This document shows, piece after piece, positions 34,936 through 45,283 of a DNA stretch of 64,000 nt. A program made the translations under genes and the position numbers. Where the stretch lies: positions 29,552 to 93,551 of the forward strand of contig CAZTZL010000002.1 of assembly GCA_964617625.1 (NCBI GenBank), given 5' to 3'. Positions within the stretch are counted from its first letter, which is position 1. Each line of letters starts with the position of its first letter. The notes below the pieces were generated by a model. The model made no database searches. It had not been told where the DNA came from and saw only the letters and a list, made by a program, of their open reading frames with translations. The stretch is from CAZTZL01 sp964617625 (GTDB taxonomy: Bacteria; Zhuqueibacterota; QNDG01; DSAB01).

Positions 34936-35709
34936 CTATTTTATAATTCCTCTTTCACTCTTTTCAATAAAACTTAAAACCAATTCCACTTCGGGAATCA
35001 GCTCCACCTCTTCCCGAATTTTTTGAACCGCCTGCGTTGTATTCAATTTGGATCGGTATAGAATTCTGTAGGCTTTTTGAAGTGTGTCTGTCACCTCTTT
35101 TGGAAATCCCCTCCTCTTCAAACCAATGATATTCAATCCCTTAAAATCCAATGGCACGCCGGCTGCCAGAATATAAGGCGGAACATCCTGTGTCACCCGG
35201 AAACCGCCTCCGATAAAAACATGTTTACCGATTGTGCAAAACTGATGTACGGCAACAAGACCGCCGATTGTGACCCACTCTTTAATAGTGACGTGACCCG
35301 CCAGCTGGACACCGTTGGCCAAAATAACATTTTCTCCAACCAGGCAATCGTGTGCCACATGGGTATAAGCCATCAAAAACGAATTGCCGCCGATCGCACT
35401 TTTTCCCCGGTGCCTGGTTCCCCGGTTCAAATCACAGAACTCCCGGATTACTACATTATCGCCGATTTCAAGTAAAGTAGCCTCACCTGAAAATTTCAAA
35501 TCCTGAGGAACAGTCGATATGGCCGCACCATGATGTATCTTGCAGTTTTTCCCAATACGGGCGCCGTCAGCTACATAGACATGAGAATGAATTTCAGATC
35601 CCTCTCCAATTTCGACATTCCCGTCGATTACTGAATACGGGCCTACGATGACATTTTCTGCCAGCCTTGCTTTTTTATCAACAATTGCTGTCGGGTGGAT
35701 TTGAGTCAA
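34936..35709 (-). CDS. lpxA: UDP-GlcNAc O-acyltransferase LpxA
   Basis: 257 residues, normal length. A left-handed beta-helix of hexapeptide repeats covers 1-190 and a helical C-terminal domain follows. The catalytic His is His120 (AYTHVAHDC), matching His125 of E. coli. It acylates UDP-GlcNAc at the 3-position as the first lipid A step. If the GnnA-like gene is real, a 3-amino substrate is possible. The start is a TTG at 35709 with AAGGA five bases upstream. It follows lpxC-fabZ by 8 bases. Confidence 0.97.
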   Translation of the reverse strand: MTQIHPTAIVDKKARLAENVIVGPYSVIDGNVEIGEGSEIHSHVYVADGARIGKNCKIHHGAAISTVPQDLKFSGEATLLEIGDNVVIREFCDLNRGTRHRGKSAIGGNSFLMAYTHVAHDCLVGENVILANGVQLAGHVTIKEWVTIGGLVAVHQFCTIGKHVFIGGGFRVTQDVPPYILAAGVPLDFKGLNIIGLKRRGFPKEVTDTLQKAYRILYRSKLNTTQAVQKIREEVELIPEVELVLSFIEKSERGIIK

Positions 35710-35717
35710 CTTTATCC

Positions 35718-37124
35718 TTACTCTTTCTGTCTGTCCACAAGCGCCGCCATGAATTCGGCTTCGCAGACTAAATCTCCGTCGACAAAAGCCCGTCCAATCA
35801 TTTTACATGAACTCGGTCGAAAACGAACCATCTCAACCTCTATTTGAAGTTGATCTCCTGGAATGACGGGTTTTCGAAAACGGGTTTTCTCGATTGCCAT
35901 AAAATAGGCCAGTTTCTCATTTGGATTTTCGACCGCATCTAAAAGAAGAATAGCTCCTGTCTGTGCCATGGCTTCAATAATCAATACACCAGGCATGATG
36001 GGATGTCCTGGGAAATGGCCGGTGAAATAGGGTTCGTTAAAGGTTACATTTTTTATTCCAACGACCTTCTCTTTGGGAATAAGATCAAGAATTTTGTCGA
36101 CGAGCAGAAAAGGATATCGATGGGGCAATATTTTCTCGATCGCCTGAATGTTGAGAAAGATCCCCTTTTTAGCCGGAGCAGCCTGATACTTGCCTGATAT
36201 TTTTTTCTTTTTATAAATCTGCCGGATTTTCTTTACCAGTTCCACATGAGTTGCATGCCCGGAGCGGGCTGCCATCACATGAGCTTTGAGCGGTACACCC
36301 AGAAGCGCCAAATCGCCAATAAGATCCAAAACCTTGTGACGCACCGATTCATTATAATAACGAAGTTCTTTTCCTCCCAAAATCCCATTGGTTCCAAGGG
36401 CAACCTCTTCCTTCACCCCGAATTTTTTGGCCAATTTGCTCAGCTCTTCCTTGCTCAATTGCCGATCCACTATAACAACGGCATTATCGAGGCTTCCTCC
36501 CTGAATGAGTCCTTTATCGTACAGATCTTCTACTTCATTCAGAAAACAAAATGTCCGGGCGGGCGCAAACTCGTTTACAAATTCATCTGTCAATGAGTAC
36601 ATGGATGTATACTGTGTCCCCAGAGCCGGATTTTGATAATCCACCATGAAAGTGATTCGAAGTTCATTCGAAGGGAAAACCACCATATCAATACCCTTGG
36701 ACTTGTCAGAAAAAGTGACAGTTTCATCGATTTCCAGATAGTCCTTTGGTGAATTCTGTTCCTGAAAACCCGCTTTTTTTAGTATCTGAACAAATGGCAA
36801 GGCGCTTCCATCTCCCACCGGAGGTTCATTGGAATCCAATTCGACAAGTATATTATCGATTTCCAAACCGTATATGGCCGCCAGAACATGTTCGACTTGC
36901 CGTATATGGACATTATCGATTCCGATTGTTGTGTCCCGATAATTATCAATCACATGGTCAATGTCGGCAGGTATGAGCGGATTCCCTTCAATATCGGTTC
37001 GTTTAAAACAAATACCGGTGTCAACCTCCGCAGGCTTGAACGTAACGGTTGTTTTATTTCCTGTATGCAAACCTGTCCCTGAAAAAGAAACCGGTTTCTG
37101 GATCGTTCTTTGTTTTAGCATCAT
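35718..37124 (-). CDS. lpxC-fabZ: Bifunctional LpxC deacetylase - FabZ dehydratase fusion
   Basis: 468 residues. LpxC (about 1-305) has the zinc ligands His79 (VEHVLAAI), His263 and Asp267 (VRHKVLDLIGD), and the catalytic-side His290 (SGHATH). A lysine-rich linker leads to FabZ (about 318-468) with LPHRYPFLLVDKI, the catalytic His370 in FTGHFPGHP and Glu384. LpxC removes the acetyl group from UDP-3-acyl-GlcNAc. FabZ dehydrates 3-hydroxyacyl-ACP. Joining them couples lipid A and fatty acid synthesis, which draw on the same hydroxyacyl-ACP pool. The fusion is known from Bacteroidota, Chlorobi and relatives. It overlaps lpxD by 4 bases. Confidence 0.97.
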   Translation of the reverse strand: MMLKQRTIQKPVSFSGTGLHTGNKTTVTFKPAEVDTGICFKRTDIEGNPLIPADIDHVIDNYRDTTIGIDNVHIRQVEHVLAAIYGLEIDNILVELDSNEPPVGDGSALPFVQILKKAGFQEQNSPKDYLEIDETVTFSDKSKGIDMVVFPSNELRITFMVDYQNPALGTQYTSMYSLTDEFVNEFAPARTFCFLNEVEDLYDKGLIQGGSLDNAVVIVDRQLSKEELSKLAKKFGVKEEVALGTNGILGGKELRYYNESVRHKVLDLIGDLALLGVPLKAHVMAARSGHATHVELVKKIRQIYKKKKISGKYQAAPAKKGIFLNIQAIEKILPHRYPFLLVDKILDLIPKEKVVGIKNVTFNEPYFTGHFPGHPIMPGVLIIEAMAQTGAILLLDAVENPNEKLAYFMAIEKTRFRKPVIPGDQLQIEVEMVRFRPSSCKMIGRAFVDGDLVCEAEFMAALVDRQKE

Positions 37125-38158
37125 TTGGATAAATCCTGTTCTAATTTCTTTATGCTCTCCCTCAATTCTTTCATCTCCTTGATCAATTTCGGCAGTCGGC
37201 GCAGGGCTCCATCGATGCGAAGCGCTTCCATGTGCGGTCTGGCTGGATAGCCGAAGACCATTTGTCCCGGCGGTACGGATTTTGATACGCCTGATTGTGC
37301 CCCGATGGCTGCTCCGTCTCCCACTGTCAAATGTCCGGCAAAACCGACCTGTCCGCCGACTCGAACTCCTTTTCCGACGTGGGTACTTCCGGACAGCCCG
37401 GCCTGTGCGGCAATGACAGTATTTTCTCCCACAGTGCAGTTATGAGCGATTTGTATCAAATTGTCCAGTTTGGCTCCAGCATGAATTCGCGTCTCTCCCA
37501 GTGTTGCGCGGTCGATGGTTGTATTGGCGCCGATTTCGACATCATTTTCAATAACCACAGTTCCAACCTGGGGAATCTTGTAATACTTCCCATCCTTTGG
37601 AGCAAAGCCAAAACCGTCGCTCCCCACAACAACTCCATTATGTAGAATAACCCGATCGCCAATCCGTACTTTTTCTCTTAAGCACACATTCGCATGAATC
37701 ACACAATCTTCACCAACAATGACATCTTCATAGACAACAACACCCGGCATCAGGACCGAACGGGCTCCGATACGGCAACCTTTTCCGATATAGACGAACG
37801 GGCCGACCGAGATATCTTCACCCAACTCTGCCGATGGACTGATAACTGCCGAGGTATGAATCCCTTTTTCAATAAACAGTTTCGGGGGATGAAAAATATT
37901 CAGCACCTGAAGAAAAGCATAATAAGGATCTTCAACACACAGGAGGGATTTATTTTTTACTTTGGGAACATCCTTGGGTACGATAATTACGGAAGCCCCG
38001 GTCTGTGATAGAAATTTTGAATATTTCAGATTGGCCAAAAATGCAATCTGGCCCTCCCTGGCTTCCTCGATGCGAGCGACACTCCCGATTTCGACAGTAT
38101 CATCCCCAATCACTTCCCCCCCGGTAATTTCAACGATCTCTTTAAGTTTTAAAACCAT
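37121..38158 (-). CDS. lpxD: UDP-3-O-acylglucosamine N-acyltransferase LpxD
   Basis: 345 residues. An N-terminal uridine-binding domain covers 1-105. A long hexapeptide-repeat helix covers about 106-310 with the catalytic His in IQIAHNC near 240. A C-terminal helix (MKELRESIKKLEQDL) ends the protein. It adds the N-linked acyl chain in the third lipid A step. It starts 6 bases after ompH and its stop overlaps the lpxC-fabZ start. Confidence 0.97.
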   Translation of the reverse strand: MVLKLKEIVEITGGEVIGDDTVEIGSVARIEEAREGQIAFLANLKYSKFLSQTGASVIIVPKDVPKVKNKSLLCVEDPYYAFLQVLNIFHPPKLFIEKGIHTSAVISPSAELGEDISVGPFVYIGKGCRIGARSVLMPGVVVYEDVIVGEDCVIHANVCLREKVRIGDRVILHNGVVVGSDGFGFAPKDGKYYKIPQVGTVVIENDVEIGANTTIDRATLGETRIHAGAKLDNLIQIAHNCTVGENTVIAAQAGLSGSTHVGKGVRVGGQVGFAGHLTVGDGAAIGAQSGVSKSVPPGQMVFGYPARPHMEALRIDGALRRLPKLIKEMKELRESIKKLEQDLSK

Positions 38159-38164
38159 TAAAGA

Positions 38165-38725
38165 TCAACCGCCGCTTTTTGAAGAAGCAGAGGAAGAGAT
38201 TTTTTCCAGCTCATCAAGGATACGATCCGTTAAATCATACTTCTCTTTTGCGTGAAGGATATTTCCGGCTACTGCGTCGAAAATATAATCGTAATCGTCA
38301 TCATCCCCGACTTTTTTGATAGCGATATTGATTTGATCGAATACCGGTTTCAGCAATTCTTCCCGGCGGTTGAAAAACTCGCCCTGCTCTCCCCATTTCT
38401 CGTTCTGGTACTGTTGAATTTTCATTGCAAGATTTTGAAGTTCCTGTGCCCTCTCTCTTTTTTTCTCCTCACTGAGAAGCAAACTCTGTTGATCAAGCTG
38501 TTCCTGAAGTCTCTTGAATTCCTGGTTCATCTTTTGCAGTTCCTGTCCCCATTTTGCGCTCTCTCCTTCCAACTCCTTCTGGGCATCCACAGCAGGAGGA
38601 TAAGTAGAAAGAATTCTCTGGGAATCTACATACCCTATCTTCATTTCTGCAGAATGGACACTTGCTCCAAAAATGAACATCGTGGCAGCTAAAACACCAT
38701 TCATCAATACTTTTTTTCTAATCAC
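38165..38725 (-). CDS. OmpH/Skp family periplasmic chaperone
   Basis: 186 residues starting at a GTG with AGGAGG five bases before it. Signal peptide at 1-26 (ending VHSAEM). The start of the mature chain, KIGYVDSQRILSTYP, is the family signature. A long charged coiled coil follows (about 45-110), the tentacles of Skp. It binds unfolded outer-membrane proteins on the way to BamA, whose gene is directly upstream. The Ser/Gly-rich end is not conserved. Confidence 0.93.
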   Translation of the reverse strand: MIRKKVLMNGVLAATMFIFGASVHSAEMKIGYVDSQRILSTYPPAVDAQKELEGESAKWGQELQKMNQEFKRLQEQLDQQSLLLSEEKKRERAQELQNLAMKIQQYQNEKWGEQGEFFNRREELLKPVFDQINIAIKKVGDDDDYDYIFDAVAGNILHAKEKYDLTDRILDELEKISSSASSKSGG

Positions 38726-38747
38726 TTTCTCCTCCTATTATTTTGTT

Positions 38748-41081
38748 TTAGAAGCTTCTTCCAAATACAAAATGGGTTTTCCAGCTTCCATATTTTTCAC
38801 CATATGAATCAATATGATCAAATCCATAAGCATAATCCACGCCGATGATACCGACCATTGGCATAAAAATACGACCGCCAATGCCAACGGAACGTCTGAG
38901 ATTAAAAGGATCCGTATTGGCAAAGTCACTCCAGGTGTTCCCTGCCTCTGCAAAAAGAAGTCCGAACATCATCGGATTGGTAATAATGGGAAACCGGAGT
39001 TCGGCAGTAAACTCAAACATGGTTTTCCCGCCTTCATAATAGTATTGACCCCCGGAGAGCGGATCATCGTAACCTCTCAACGGAATAGCACGTGAAAGAC
39101 CGCTTCCACCCATAAAGAAATATTCGAGATAGGGGATACGGCTCGATTTGGACAGGGTTTCCATGACTCCCATTTGCGCGCGCGTTAAAAGAATCAAACG
39201 CGGTATAAAAGTTGGCACAAATAATTCCGCACTGAAAATATGCTTTGTAAAACCGACATTCCCTCCCAACGGGCCCCCTGCAATTTCCGTAGACAAACTG
39301 ACTCTGGATCCTGTTGTTGGAAATTCGGGTTGATCCAGGCTGTTGCGTGAAATCACCTGAGTGATGCTGCTTGTAATCAAGGGCCAGTCTTCATGAACGA
39401 TATTATTGGGATTCAATTCAATATAATAGTCTGAAAAATCACCCAGCTCTGTCCGGTCAATGGTGTAAATCCATTCCCCTCGGAAATAATTATCAGGCCA
39501 GGATAACTTTCTCCCGAAACGGAAATTCATTCCCTGGCTGCGTTGGCTGTATCCGATGTAGTATGCGTCGCGTTTTGTGTCATAAATATTCGCTCCAATA
39601 AGCGTCGGTGTACTGAGGAACCAGGGCTCGGTAAAACCCAGACTGAATGACCGATAATAAGCGCCAAAATTCCAGTCGAGCGACAGCTGCTGCCCGTTTC
39701 CGAAAAGATTGTTCATGCCGATTCCCACACTGCCAATCAATCGGTCCACCTCACTGTATCCTGCTGAAAGGTTGGCTGTATCCGTGGATTTTCCTTCCAC
39801 TTTAAAGGACAGATCCAGTTCTTCCTCACTGACAGGAATCACATCGGGAGTGACATTGGCGAAATAGTTCAACATCATCAATTCTCTGTGGCTCCGCATT
39901 AGAAGTTCTTTGCTGAACACATCACCCGGACGGATTTTCAGTTCCCTGCGAATCACGCGTTCCTTGGTTCGGGTATTCCCAACAATCTGTATTTTCCTGA
40001 CTTTAACCGGATTCCCTTCTTTGATCAAAAACTCAATGTCGAGTGTGTCTTTATTTCTCAGTGTTTCTTTCGGATTAATTTGAGCATAGATATACCCAAG
40101 ATCGTAGTAAGCTCCACCAATTTTTTCCTGAACAGACTGTTCAAATTTTTCCTGATTAAATACATCCCCTTCTTTAAATTCAAGAAGTGATTCAAGTTTC
40201 TTATCCGGAAACAGTTCATTCCCCTCCCAGCTTACAGAACCCATATAATAACATACACCTTCCTGAACCCAAAGATCAATGAACATCTCTTTGTTTTCCT
40301 GATCGTAGTAAAGAGAATCCCTTACGATCTCTGCATCTCGATATCCGTGATTTCGATAGAACTTGACGATGTTTAATTTGTCCTCCTCATACTCTTTCTT
40401 ATTAAAATCCGCACCGCGCCACCACCGGTCCTCCTTTGTTTTTTTCATCTGTTTTTGAAGCTTTTTGTCCACAAACGCATTGTTCCCGAAAAATTGAATT
40501 CTTTTTATCTGAACTTTTTTTCCCTCATGTATGTTTATTTTAAGCACAACGCGTTTTTCTTTTTCGGATTCGTACGATTCTGCATCGATTTGAGCCAGTG
40601 TATATCCTTTCTCTGCATACATTTTTTTCAACTTTTTCCTGGCATCTGAAATATGGCTCGGACTGAGAATCTGTCCTTTAAAAAAACCGATTTCCTTTTC
40701 GATGTCCTCTTTTTTTATTTTTTTATTGCCTATGATATCAACCTTCTCCAGCCTGGGATACTCTTTCACTTGTATATTTAAAATGACACCACCCGGTGTT
40801 TGTTGATCCAAAAGAATCCGAATATCCGAAAAAATACCCAAAGCCCAAAGCTGCCTCACGGCCCTTTGAATATCCTCCCAGACAACTTCTTCACCTTCAT
40901 GTAAACCTGCACTCATTTTAATCACACTTGGATCAGAGGTCTGATTGCCTGTCACATTGATCCCAACTATTGTACCAATTTGATTTTGCTGGGAATAAAC
41001 CATACCAAAATTAAAAACAATCAAAAGAAAAAAAGATATGAATTTCTTCCCAAATTTTTTAAACAGTCCCATGAACACCAT
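38748..41081 (-). CDS. bamA: Outer-membrane protein assembly factor BamA
   Basis: 777 residues with signal peptide at 1-30. Five POTRA domains cover about 35-425. They are followed by a 16-strand barrel (about 430-777) ending FVFGRSF with terminal Phe. The lid-loop motif reads LRGYD (in RAIPLRGYDDP), a close variant of the VRGF/Y motif. It inserts barrel proteins into the outer membrane. Its likely clients in this window are the TonB receptor, the patatin barrel and perhaps the heparinase barrel. GGAGG sits just before the ATG, and its own promoter is visible. Confidence 0.97.
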   Translation of the reverse strand: MVFMGLFKKFGKKFISFFLLIVFNFGMVYSQQNQIGTIVGINVTGNQTSDPSVIKMSAGLHEGEEVVWEDIQRAVRQLWALGIFSDIRILLDQQTPGGVILNIQVKEYPRLEKVDIIGNKKIKKEDIEKEIGFFKGQILSPSHISDARKKLKKMYAEKGYTLAQIDAESYESEKEKRVVLKINIHEGKKVQIKRIQFFGNNAFVDKKLQKQMKKTKEDRWWRGADFNKKEYEEDKLNIVKFYRNHGYRDAEIVRDSLYYDQENKEMFIDLWVQEGVCYYMGSVSWEGNELFPDKKLESLLEFKEGDVFNQEKFEQSVQEKIGGAYYDLGYIYAQINPKETLRNKDTLDIEFLIKEGNPVKVRKIQIVGNTRTKERVIRRELKIRPGDVFSKELLMRSHRELMMLNYFANVTPDVIPVSEEELDLSFKVEGKSTDTANLSAGYSEVDRLIGSVGIGMNNLFGNGQQLSLDWNFGAYYRSFSLGFTEPWFLSTPTLIGANIYDTKRDAYYIGYSQRSQGMNFRFGRKLSWPDNYFRGEWIYTIDRTELGDFSDYYIELNPNNIVHEDWPLITSSITQVISRNSLDQPEFPTTGSRVSLSTEIAGGPLGGNVGFTKHIFSAELFVPTFIPRLILLTRAQMGVMETLSKSSRIPYLEYFFMGGSGLSRAIPLRGYDDPLSGGQYYYEGGKTMFEFTAELRFPIITNPMMFGLLFAEAGNTWSDFANTDPFNLRRSVGIGGRIFMPMVGIIGVDYAYGFDHIDSYGEKYGSWKTHFVFGRSF

Positions 41082-41104
41082 TTTCCTCCAAACTAATATC
41101 GTAA

Positions 41105-41133
41105 AAAATACAAAAAAATTAAGTTATTGTAAA
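41105..41133 (-). promoter_or_regulatory. Promoter in front of bamA
   Basis: Minus strand: TTTACA (41133-41128), 17-base spacer, TATTTT (41110-41105). The leader to the bamA ATG is about 20 bases and contains GGAGG. It lets bamA-ompH-lpx genes be expressed apart from tamB. Confidence 0.6.
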
Positions 41134-41152
41134 GCGAAAACTGATCCTTCTG

Positions 41153-44100
41153 CTAAAACGGGAAAATATGCCTTATCCACAAACGCTTGTCTTCTCTTCT
41201 GTCTGAAAGAAGCTGACTGTCATAAGTATACTCCATTTCCAAAAAAAGATCGGGACGAATTGTATACTCCAATGTCAGTGCATGGCGAAATCCCAGACCC
41301 TGTGCATGATACCGAAACAAACCTTCTTGAATTTCACCTGAATAGGTAATAAACAAACCGGGAGCCAGATATTTACCCAGCATCACCCTGGTTCTTTTGA
41401 GTAAAATTTTTGGATCAAAACTTATTGGGTCAATACTTTGAAGCTGTGCTATATTTCGGCTGAATGTTGAAAAAAACCTTACAACATCAAACCCAAGATG
41501 ATGGCGAATACCTTTCTCAATAGGGCGAAAAATAGGGCGAAAGACAATATTATCCAGCCGCATACCCAGGGCATCATAAGCCCGTTCCTTAAATTCCTGA
41601 GCTGAATATCCCAGTGCCGAAAGAAGATCGGCTTCTGTTCTGCCAAGATTCGGACTATCCGTTGAAAGACGAAACTTGATTTCTTTCCAATTTCCACCTT
41701 CTTTTTCCAGGCCGGTCTCTTCGTCAACTGTAGTAAGAGAGAGCCACACAGTAGAAGGCATTCCGGTTGAATCAATAACCGTGGTCGAACTGCGTCCAGC
41801 AAGAATCGGATTGGTTGTTCCTTTTGGATAATCAAATGTTATTCTTTCCGGCCGAAAATAGTGATCCAAAAATTCAATGGTTCCCTCGGTTGATACCAGA
41901 TTGCCCCAAATTTCGAAACTCTCATCTTTAATAATACCGCGTAAATTAAGATCACCATAACCGTCCTTCAACAGCAGATCCAAATAGGCATTGCTGATCG
42001 GACTGTTAAAGTTTCTGATATAATGCACATCCTTCCGCGGAACGATTTTAATGCCCCAGTTCACACTTTCCAAAAAGCCGATTAATTTGCTGCTTGCGTC
42101 TTTTTCCTTGTCAACAGGTAAAAATGGATAGGTAATTTGACTGGCCGTCAATAAAAAGGTTCCCCGAATCAATGGGTTTGATACTGGCCCGGCAACAATC
42201 AACGGCTCTTCGGAATTCGAACCCGTCATTTTGATCCAGCCTTTCTCACCCGGCTCCATCAAGCCAGGCAAGTGAACGTGAATTCCTTTGCCGCTTGTCT
42301 TTAATTGAAGATAACCCAGCTGGATACCGAGATCTTCAAAAACCAAAGGTTCCAGTATGGAAGACGATTCATCGACAAGGCTGTTTGTGAGTGTCAGTGT
42401 CTCTCCGTCGATACTTCCTGTAAGATTTGAAATATCAACAAACCGGTTTTCCGGATCCATTCTGATCATCCCTTTTAAATTGTCAACATTCTTCAGAAAG
42501 GATGCAAATTCCATTTTCCCTGAAATCAGTTGAAGCTGAGCCTTGCCAATCACCCAACTTCCTGCTTTTCCTCCCAAACGAAGAAACAACTCTCCTTCGC
42601 CTTCGCTCTTTCGTATAAATGGAGTAAATTCAGGTAACCAGCCTAAAATATTCCCTTTGGCATTTATTGAAATATCGGTTTCGCTATCACTGAAATGTGG
42701 AAGTTTGCCCGATACTCTGACAGTTAATCCGTCTTGACGGATCAACCATCCGCCCAGTATATTCACGGTTCCGCTGAGCAAACCATAACGTGTGTCAAGT
42801 GTATCAGTAAAATCCATCCACATCTCTCGAAAAGACACATTTCCAATGACTCCATCCTGGACCCTAAGCGATCCCACAAGAAAAGGATCGCGCGGTCTTC
42901 CTTCTACATTAATATTAAATGTTCCTTTTCCTCTTAGAATATTTTGCCTACCGGTCAAAGCAGAAATCATATTCCCAATATCGACATCCTCCCCCCGAAA
43001 TTCCCCTCTCAGCGAATCCGCACTCGTTCTTTCTGTACTGCCTACAATAATCGGATTGTTGTTCTTATAGAAAAATACACGGCAGAATTTAAAATCTGGA
43101 CCGGTTCTTTCATATGCCAGCTCACCATGAAAAGGTCCATCCTCATTAAACCAGCCTTCCTGAAAACCTAAATTCACTTTCCATTCCATTTGTTGCCTTG
43201 TGCCGGCAACCCTCACCTCGCCGGATAAGTTCCCAAGATACGGATTCAACTGATGGATAAATGGGTGAAGCTTGTTTAGACTGAAATTGTTTAATTTGAT
43301 CAGTCCGGATACCCGTTCTTTAACTTCGAAAGGATAATGCAGTTCGCATTTAATAAAATCTCCTATCTCGAAACGCCGGACCCATAATTCATTTGATGTT
43401 AAAACACATCGTGAATAAAAAGGCAGAGTATTATCTTCAGAGCCATAATAAGTTCCTGAAAAACCTAAAATTAGTGGTTTGTTTTCCTCTTTTTGTCCCT
43501 CTATTCTACAATGAAAAATTTGAACTGGACTACCGTTTTCCTCTTTTTGACCCTCCGTTTTGAAAAACCATTCCGATGGCGTTCCGGAAAGAATTCCATT
43601 CATTGATACAGCACTTAAATCAAGCCTTTTTTGTTCGCTCATATATGGTAGAATCAGATCCGACAATCCACCCGCTTTTAAATACCATTCCGCCTTTTCG
43701 GTGAATGGATGATCGATCTCTCCTGATAACAGAAATTTTTTGTTAGTATGAATATTGATATCGAGTTTATTGCTGGCATAGGACAGGGAAGGCATATACT
43801 GAATTGTATCCCTGTTTAAAGTGACTAAAATAAATTCACCGGACGCTTTCCCGTGTATGCGGTTCAATTGTCCGTTGATTTGAATACCAAAATCGATCCG
43901 GCTGTTTTCTACTCTCTTTCGATACCAGTCGGGCAATGCAGCCAGACTGTTTCCATTAAAACTGATTCGGGTGTTCGTTACAGGAACGCCCTTGGTCAAA
44001 TCCAGTGTACTCAACAGATCAAGATTCAGTCCGTTTTCTTGTTTTCCCGTTCCCGTTAGTGTAACCAAACTATCTTTCAGATTAATCCTGGCTAAAAAAC

Positions 44101-45238
44101 GGTTCCAGCGAATCCCGTAGGTTTCCAAATCTGGAGCGGTGAAACTTCCGGCCATTTCGGGATTATTTAACGTTCCATTTAAATTCATATGAAATCTTGC
44201 GTTTCCAGAAAGCCGCAGACGCGATTCCGGTATGGCATGTTTAAAAAACGATTTGATATTAAATCGGGAGCTTTCGACATTCAAATTCACAAAGGGATCC
44301 AATATATTTTTGACTGTACCGGAAACAGTTAAAGGAGATCCATTAAAATGAGGAATACTGCCATGAATAAAGATATCTCTGTTTTTCAGATCTCCCCTGA
44401 CCTGCACTCCCTCAAAAAATAAATTACCATTCTTAAAAGAGAAAGAGCCGTCTCTGATTTCATAGTAACCCGATGCACCCTCCCTTTTGTTGTAGTAACC
44501 GGCTCCTTTCATCTTTCCATAATTTACTTGCATATAATCCGGTACGAGAAATGAGAATCTGGGTGTTATCTCTGATTCCTGGATTTGAACATTGAGTTGA
44601 ACCAGGCTCGCATTCGTTAAATTTACCTTCCCGTTAAGTATCAAATTTTTATTGACTGATTCGAAAAGGTTTCCGTCCAAACGGACAATCGCTGAATCTA
44701 CCGGGTTGGTTTGCAGCCAACCATTTAAAGAGTGAGCCAGACGTAATCTTTCACCCGTTGGTTTTTCCATAATAAGTTCGGCATCAACAAGAGTGATGCG
44801 TTTGAGAGGACTTAATCCTTCAACAATTGCACGAAACTCCACACCCTCTTTTTTTTCAGATAAACCATTTTCGTTCCTTCTGGAGATGTTCCGAATGATA
44901 ATTTGAGGATGTTTTAATACAATTTGCTGTGTGGCTCTGTAGGGTACGAATCCGTAACGGACAAAATTCCAGAAGTTATATCCCAACCGAACTTCATCAA
45001 TATCCAGAGTGAATGACCGGTTTTTGGGAATGACCTTGACTCCTCTCAAATGAATACCATTCAGGTCCATTTCAAGATTTTCGATATCGGAATCCTGAGC
45101 CAGAAATGGCCGCACACTTGATAGAAGTTTCTGCCGAATTATTTCATCGGCTCTGGTGACCTTCCAGAAAAAATAAACAGCAAGAATAAGCACTGTTAAA
45201 AGGAAAGCAATGACCAGAACCCATCTTCTTTCGCGCAT
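41153..45238 (-). CDS. tamB: TamB-family (DUF490) translocation and assembly protein
   Basis: 1361 residues. An N-terminal signal anchor at about 6-26 is followed by an AsmA/Chorein-like start and a long run of beta strands forming the lipid-carrying groove. The C-terminal DUF490 domain covers about 1000-1361 and has AYLDLLLKDGYGDLNLRG and the LLSALGYS motif. TamB bridges inner and outer membranes and moves phospholipid or helps fold outer-membrane proteins. The C-terminal 80 residues look barrel-interacting and end IRHIFPF. A candidate terminator/attenuator lies 24 bases before its ATG, and no clear ribosome site is visible. Confidence 0.92.
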   Translation of the reverse strand: MRERRWVLVIAFLLTVLILAVYFFWKVTRADEIIRQKLLSSVRPFLAQDSDIENLEMDLNGIHLRGVKVIPKNRSFTLDIDEVRLGYNFWNFVRYGFVPYRATQQIVLKHPQIIIRNISRRNENGLSEKKEGVEFRAIVEGLSPLKRITLVDAELIMEKPTGERLRLAHSLNGWLQTNPVDSAIVRLDGNLFESVNKNLILNGKVNLTNASLVQLNVQIQESEITPRFSFLVPDYMQVNYGKMKGAGYYNKREGASGYYEIRDGSFSFKNGNLFFEGVQVRGDLKNRDIFIHGSIPHFNGSPLTVSGTVKNILDPFVNLNVESSRFNIKSFFKHAIPESRLRLSGNARFHMNLNGTLNNPEMAGSFTAPDLETYGIRWNRFLARINLKDSLVTLTGTGKQENGLNLDLLSTLDLTKGVPVTNTRISFNGNSLAALPDWYRKRVENSRIDFGIQINGQLNRIHGKASGEFILVTLNRDTIQYMPSLSYASNKLDINIHTNKKFLLSGEIDHPFTEKAEWYLKAGGLSDLILPYMSEQKRLDLSAVSMNGILSGTPSEWFFKTEGQKEENGSPVQIFHCRIEGQKEENKPLILGFSGTYYGSEDNTLPFYSRCVLTSNELWVRRFEIGDFIKCELHYPFEVKERVSGLIKLNNFSLNKLHPFIHQLNPYLGNLSGEVRVAGTRQQMEWKVNLGFQEGWFNEDGPFHGELAYERTGPDFKFCRVFFYKNNNPIIVGSTERTSADSLRGEFRGEDVDIGNMISALTGRQNILRGKGTFNINVEGRPRDPFLVGSLRVQDGVIGNVSFREMWMDFTDTLDTRYGLLSGTVNILGGWLIRQDGLTVRVSGKLPHFSDSETDISINAKGNILGWLPEFTPFIRKSEGEGELFLRLGGKAGSWVIGKAQLQLISGKMEFASFLKNVDNLKGMIRMDPENRFVDISNLTGSIDGETLTLTNSLVDESSSILEPLVFEDLGIQLGYLQLKTSGKGIHVHLPGLMEPGEKGWIKMTGSNSEEPLIVAGPVSNPLIRGTFLLTASQITYPFLPVDKEKDASSKLIGFLESVNWGIKIVPRKDVHYIRNFNSPISNAYLDLLLKDGYGDLNLRGIIKDESFEIWGNLVSTEGTIEFLDHYFRPERITFDYPKGTTNPILAGRSSTTVIDSTGMPSTVWLSLTTVDEETGLEKEGGNWKEIKFRLSTDSPNLGRTEADLLSALGYSAQEFKERAYDALGMRLDNIVFRPIFRPIEKGIRHHLGFDVVRFFSTFSRNIAQLQSIDPISFDPKILLKRTRVMLGKYLAPGLFITYSGEIQEGLFRYHAQGLGFRHALTLEYTIRPDLFLEMEYTYDSQLLSDRREDKRLWIRHIFPF

Positions 45239-45258
45239 AACTAAAAAAGTCCAAGATT

Positions 45259-45283
45259 AAAAATGAGGGGCATGACCCCTCAT
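45259..45283 (-). terminator. Rho-independent terminator or attenuator between uppS and tamB
   Basis: Minus strand: ATGAGGGG, a 5-base loop, CCCCTCAT, then a run of T. The perfect 8-bp stem ends only 24 bases before the tamB ATG. It can end the uppS transcript. If tamB is also read from upstream, the hairpin would attenuate it. Confidence 0.65.
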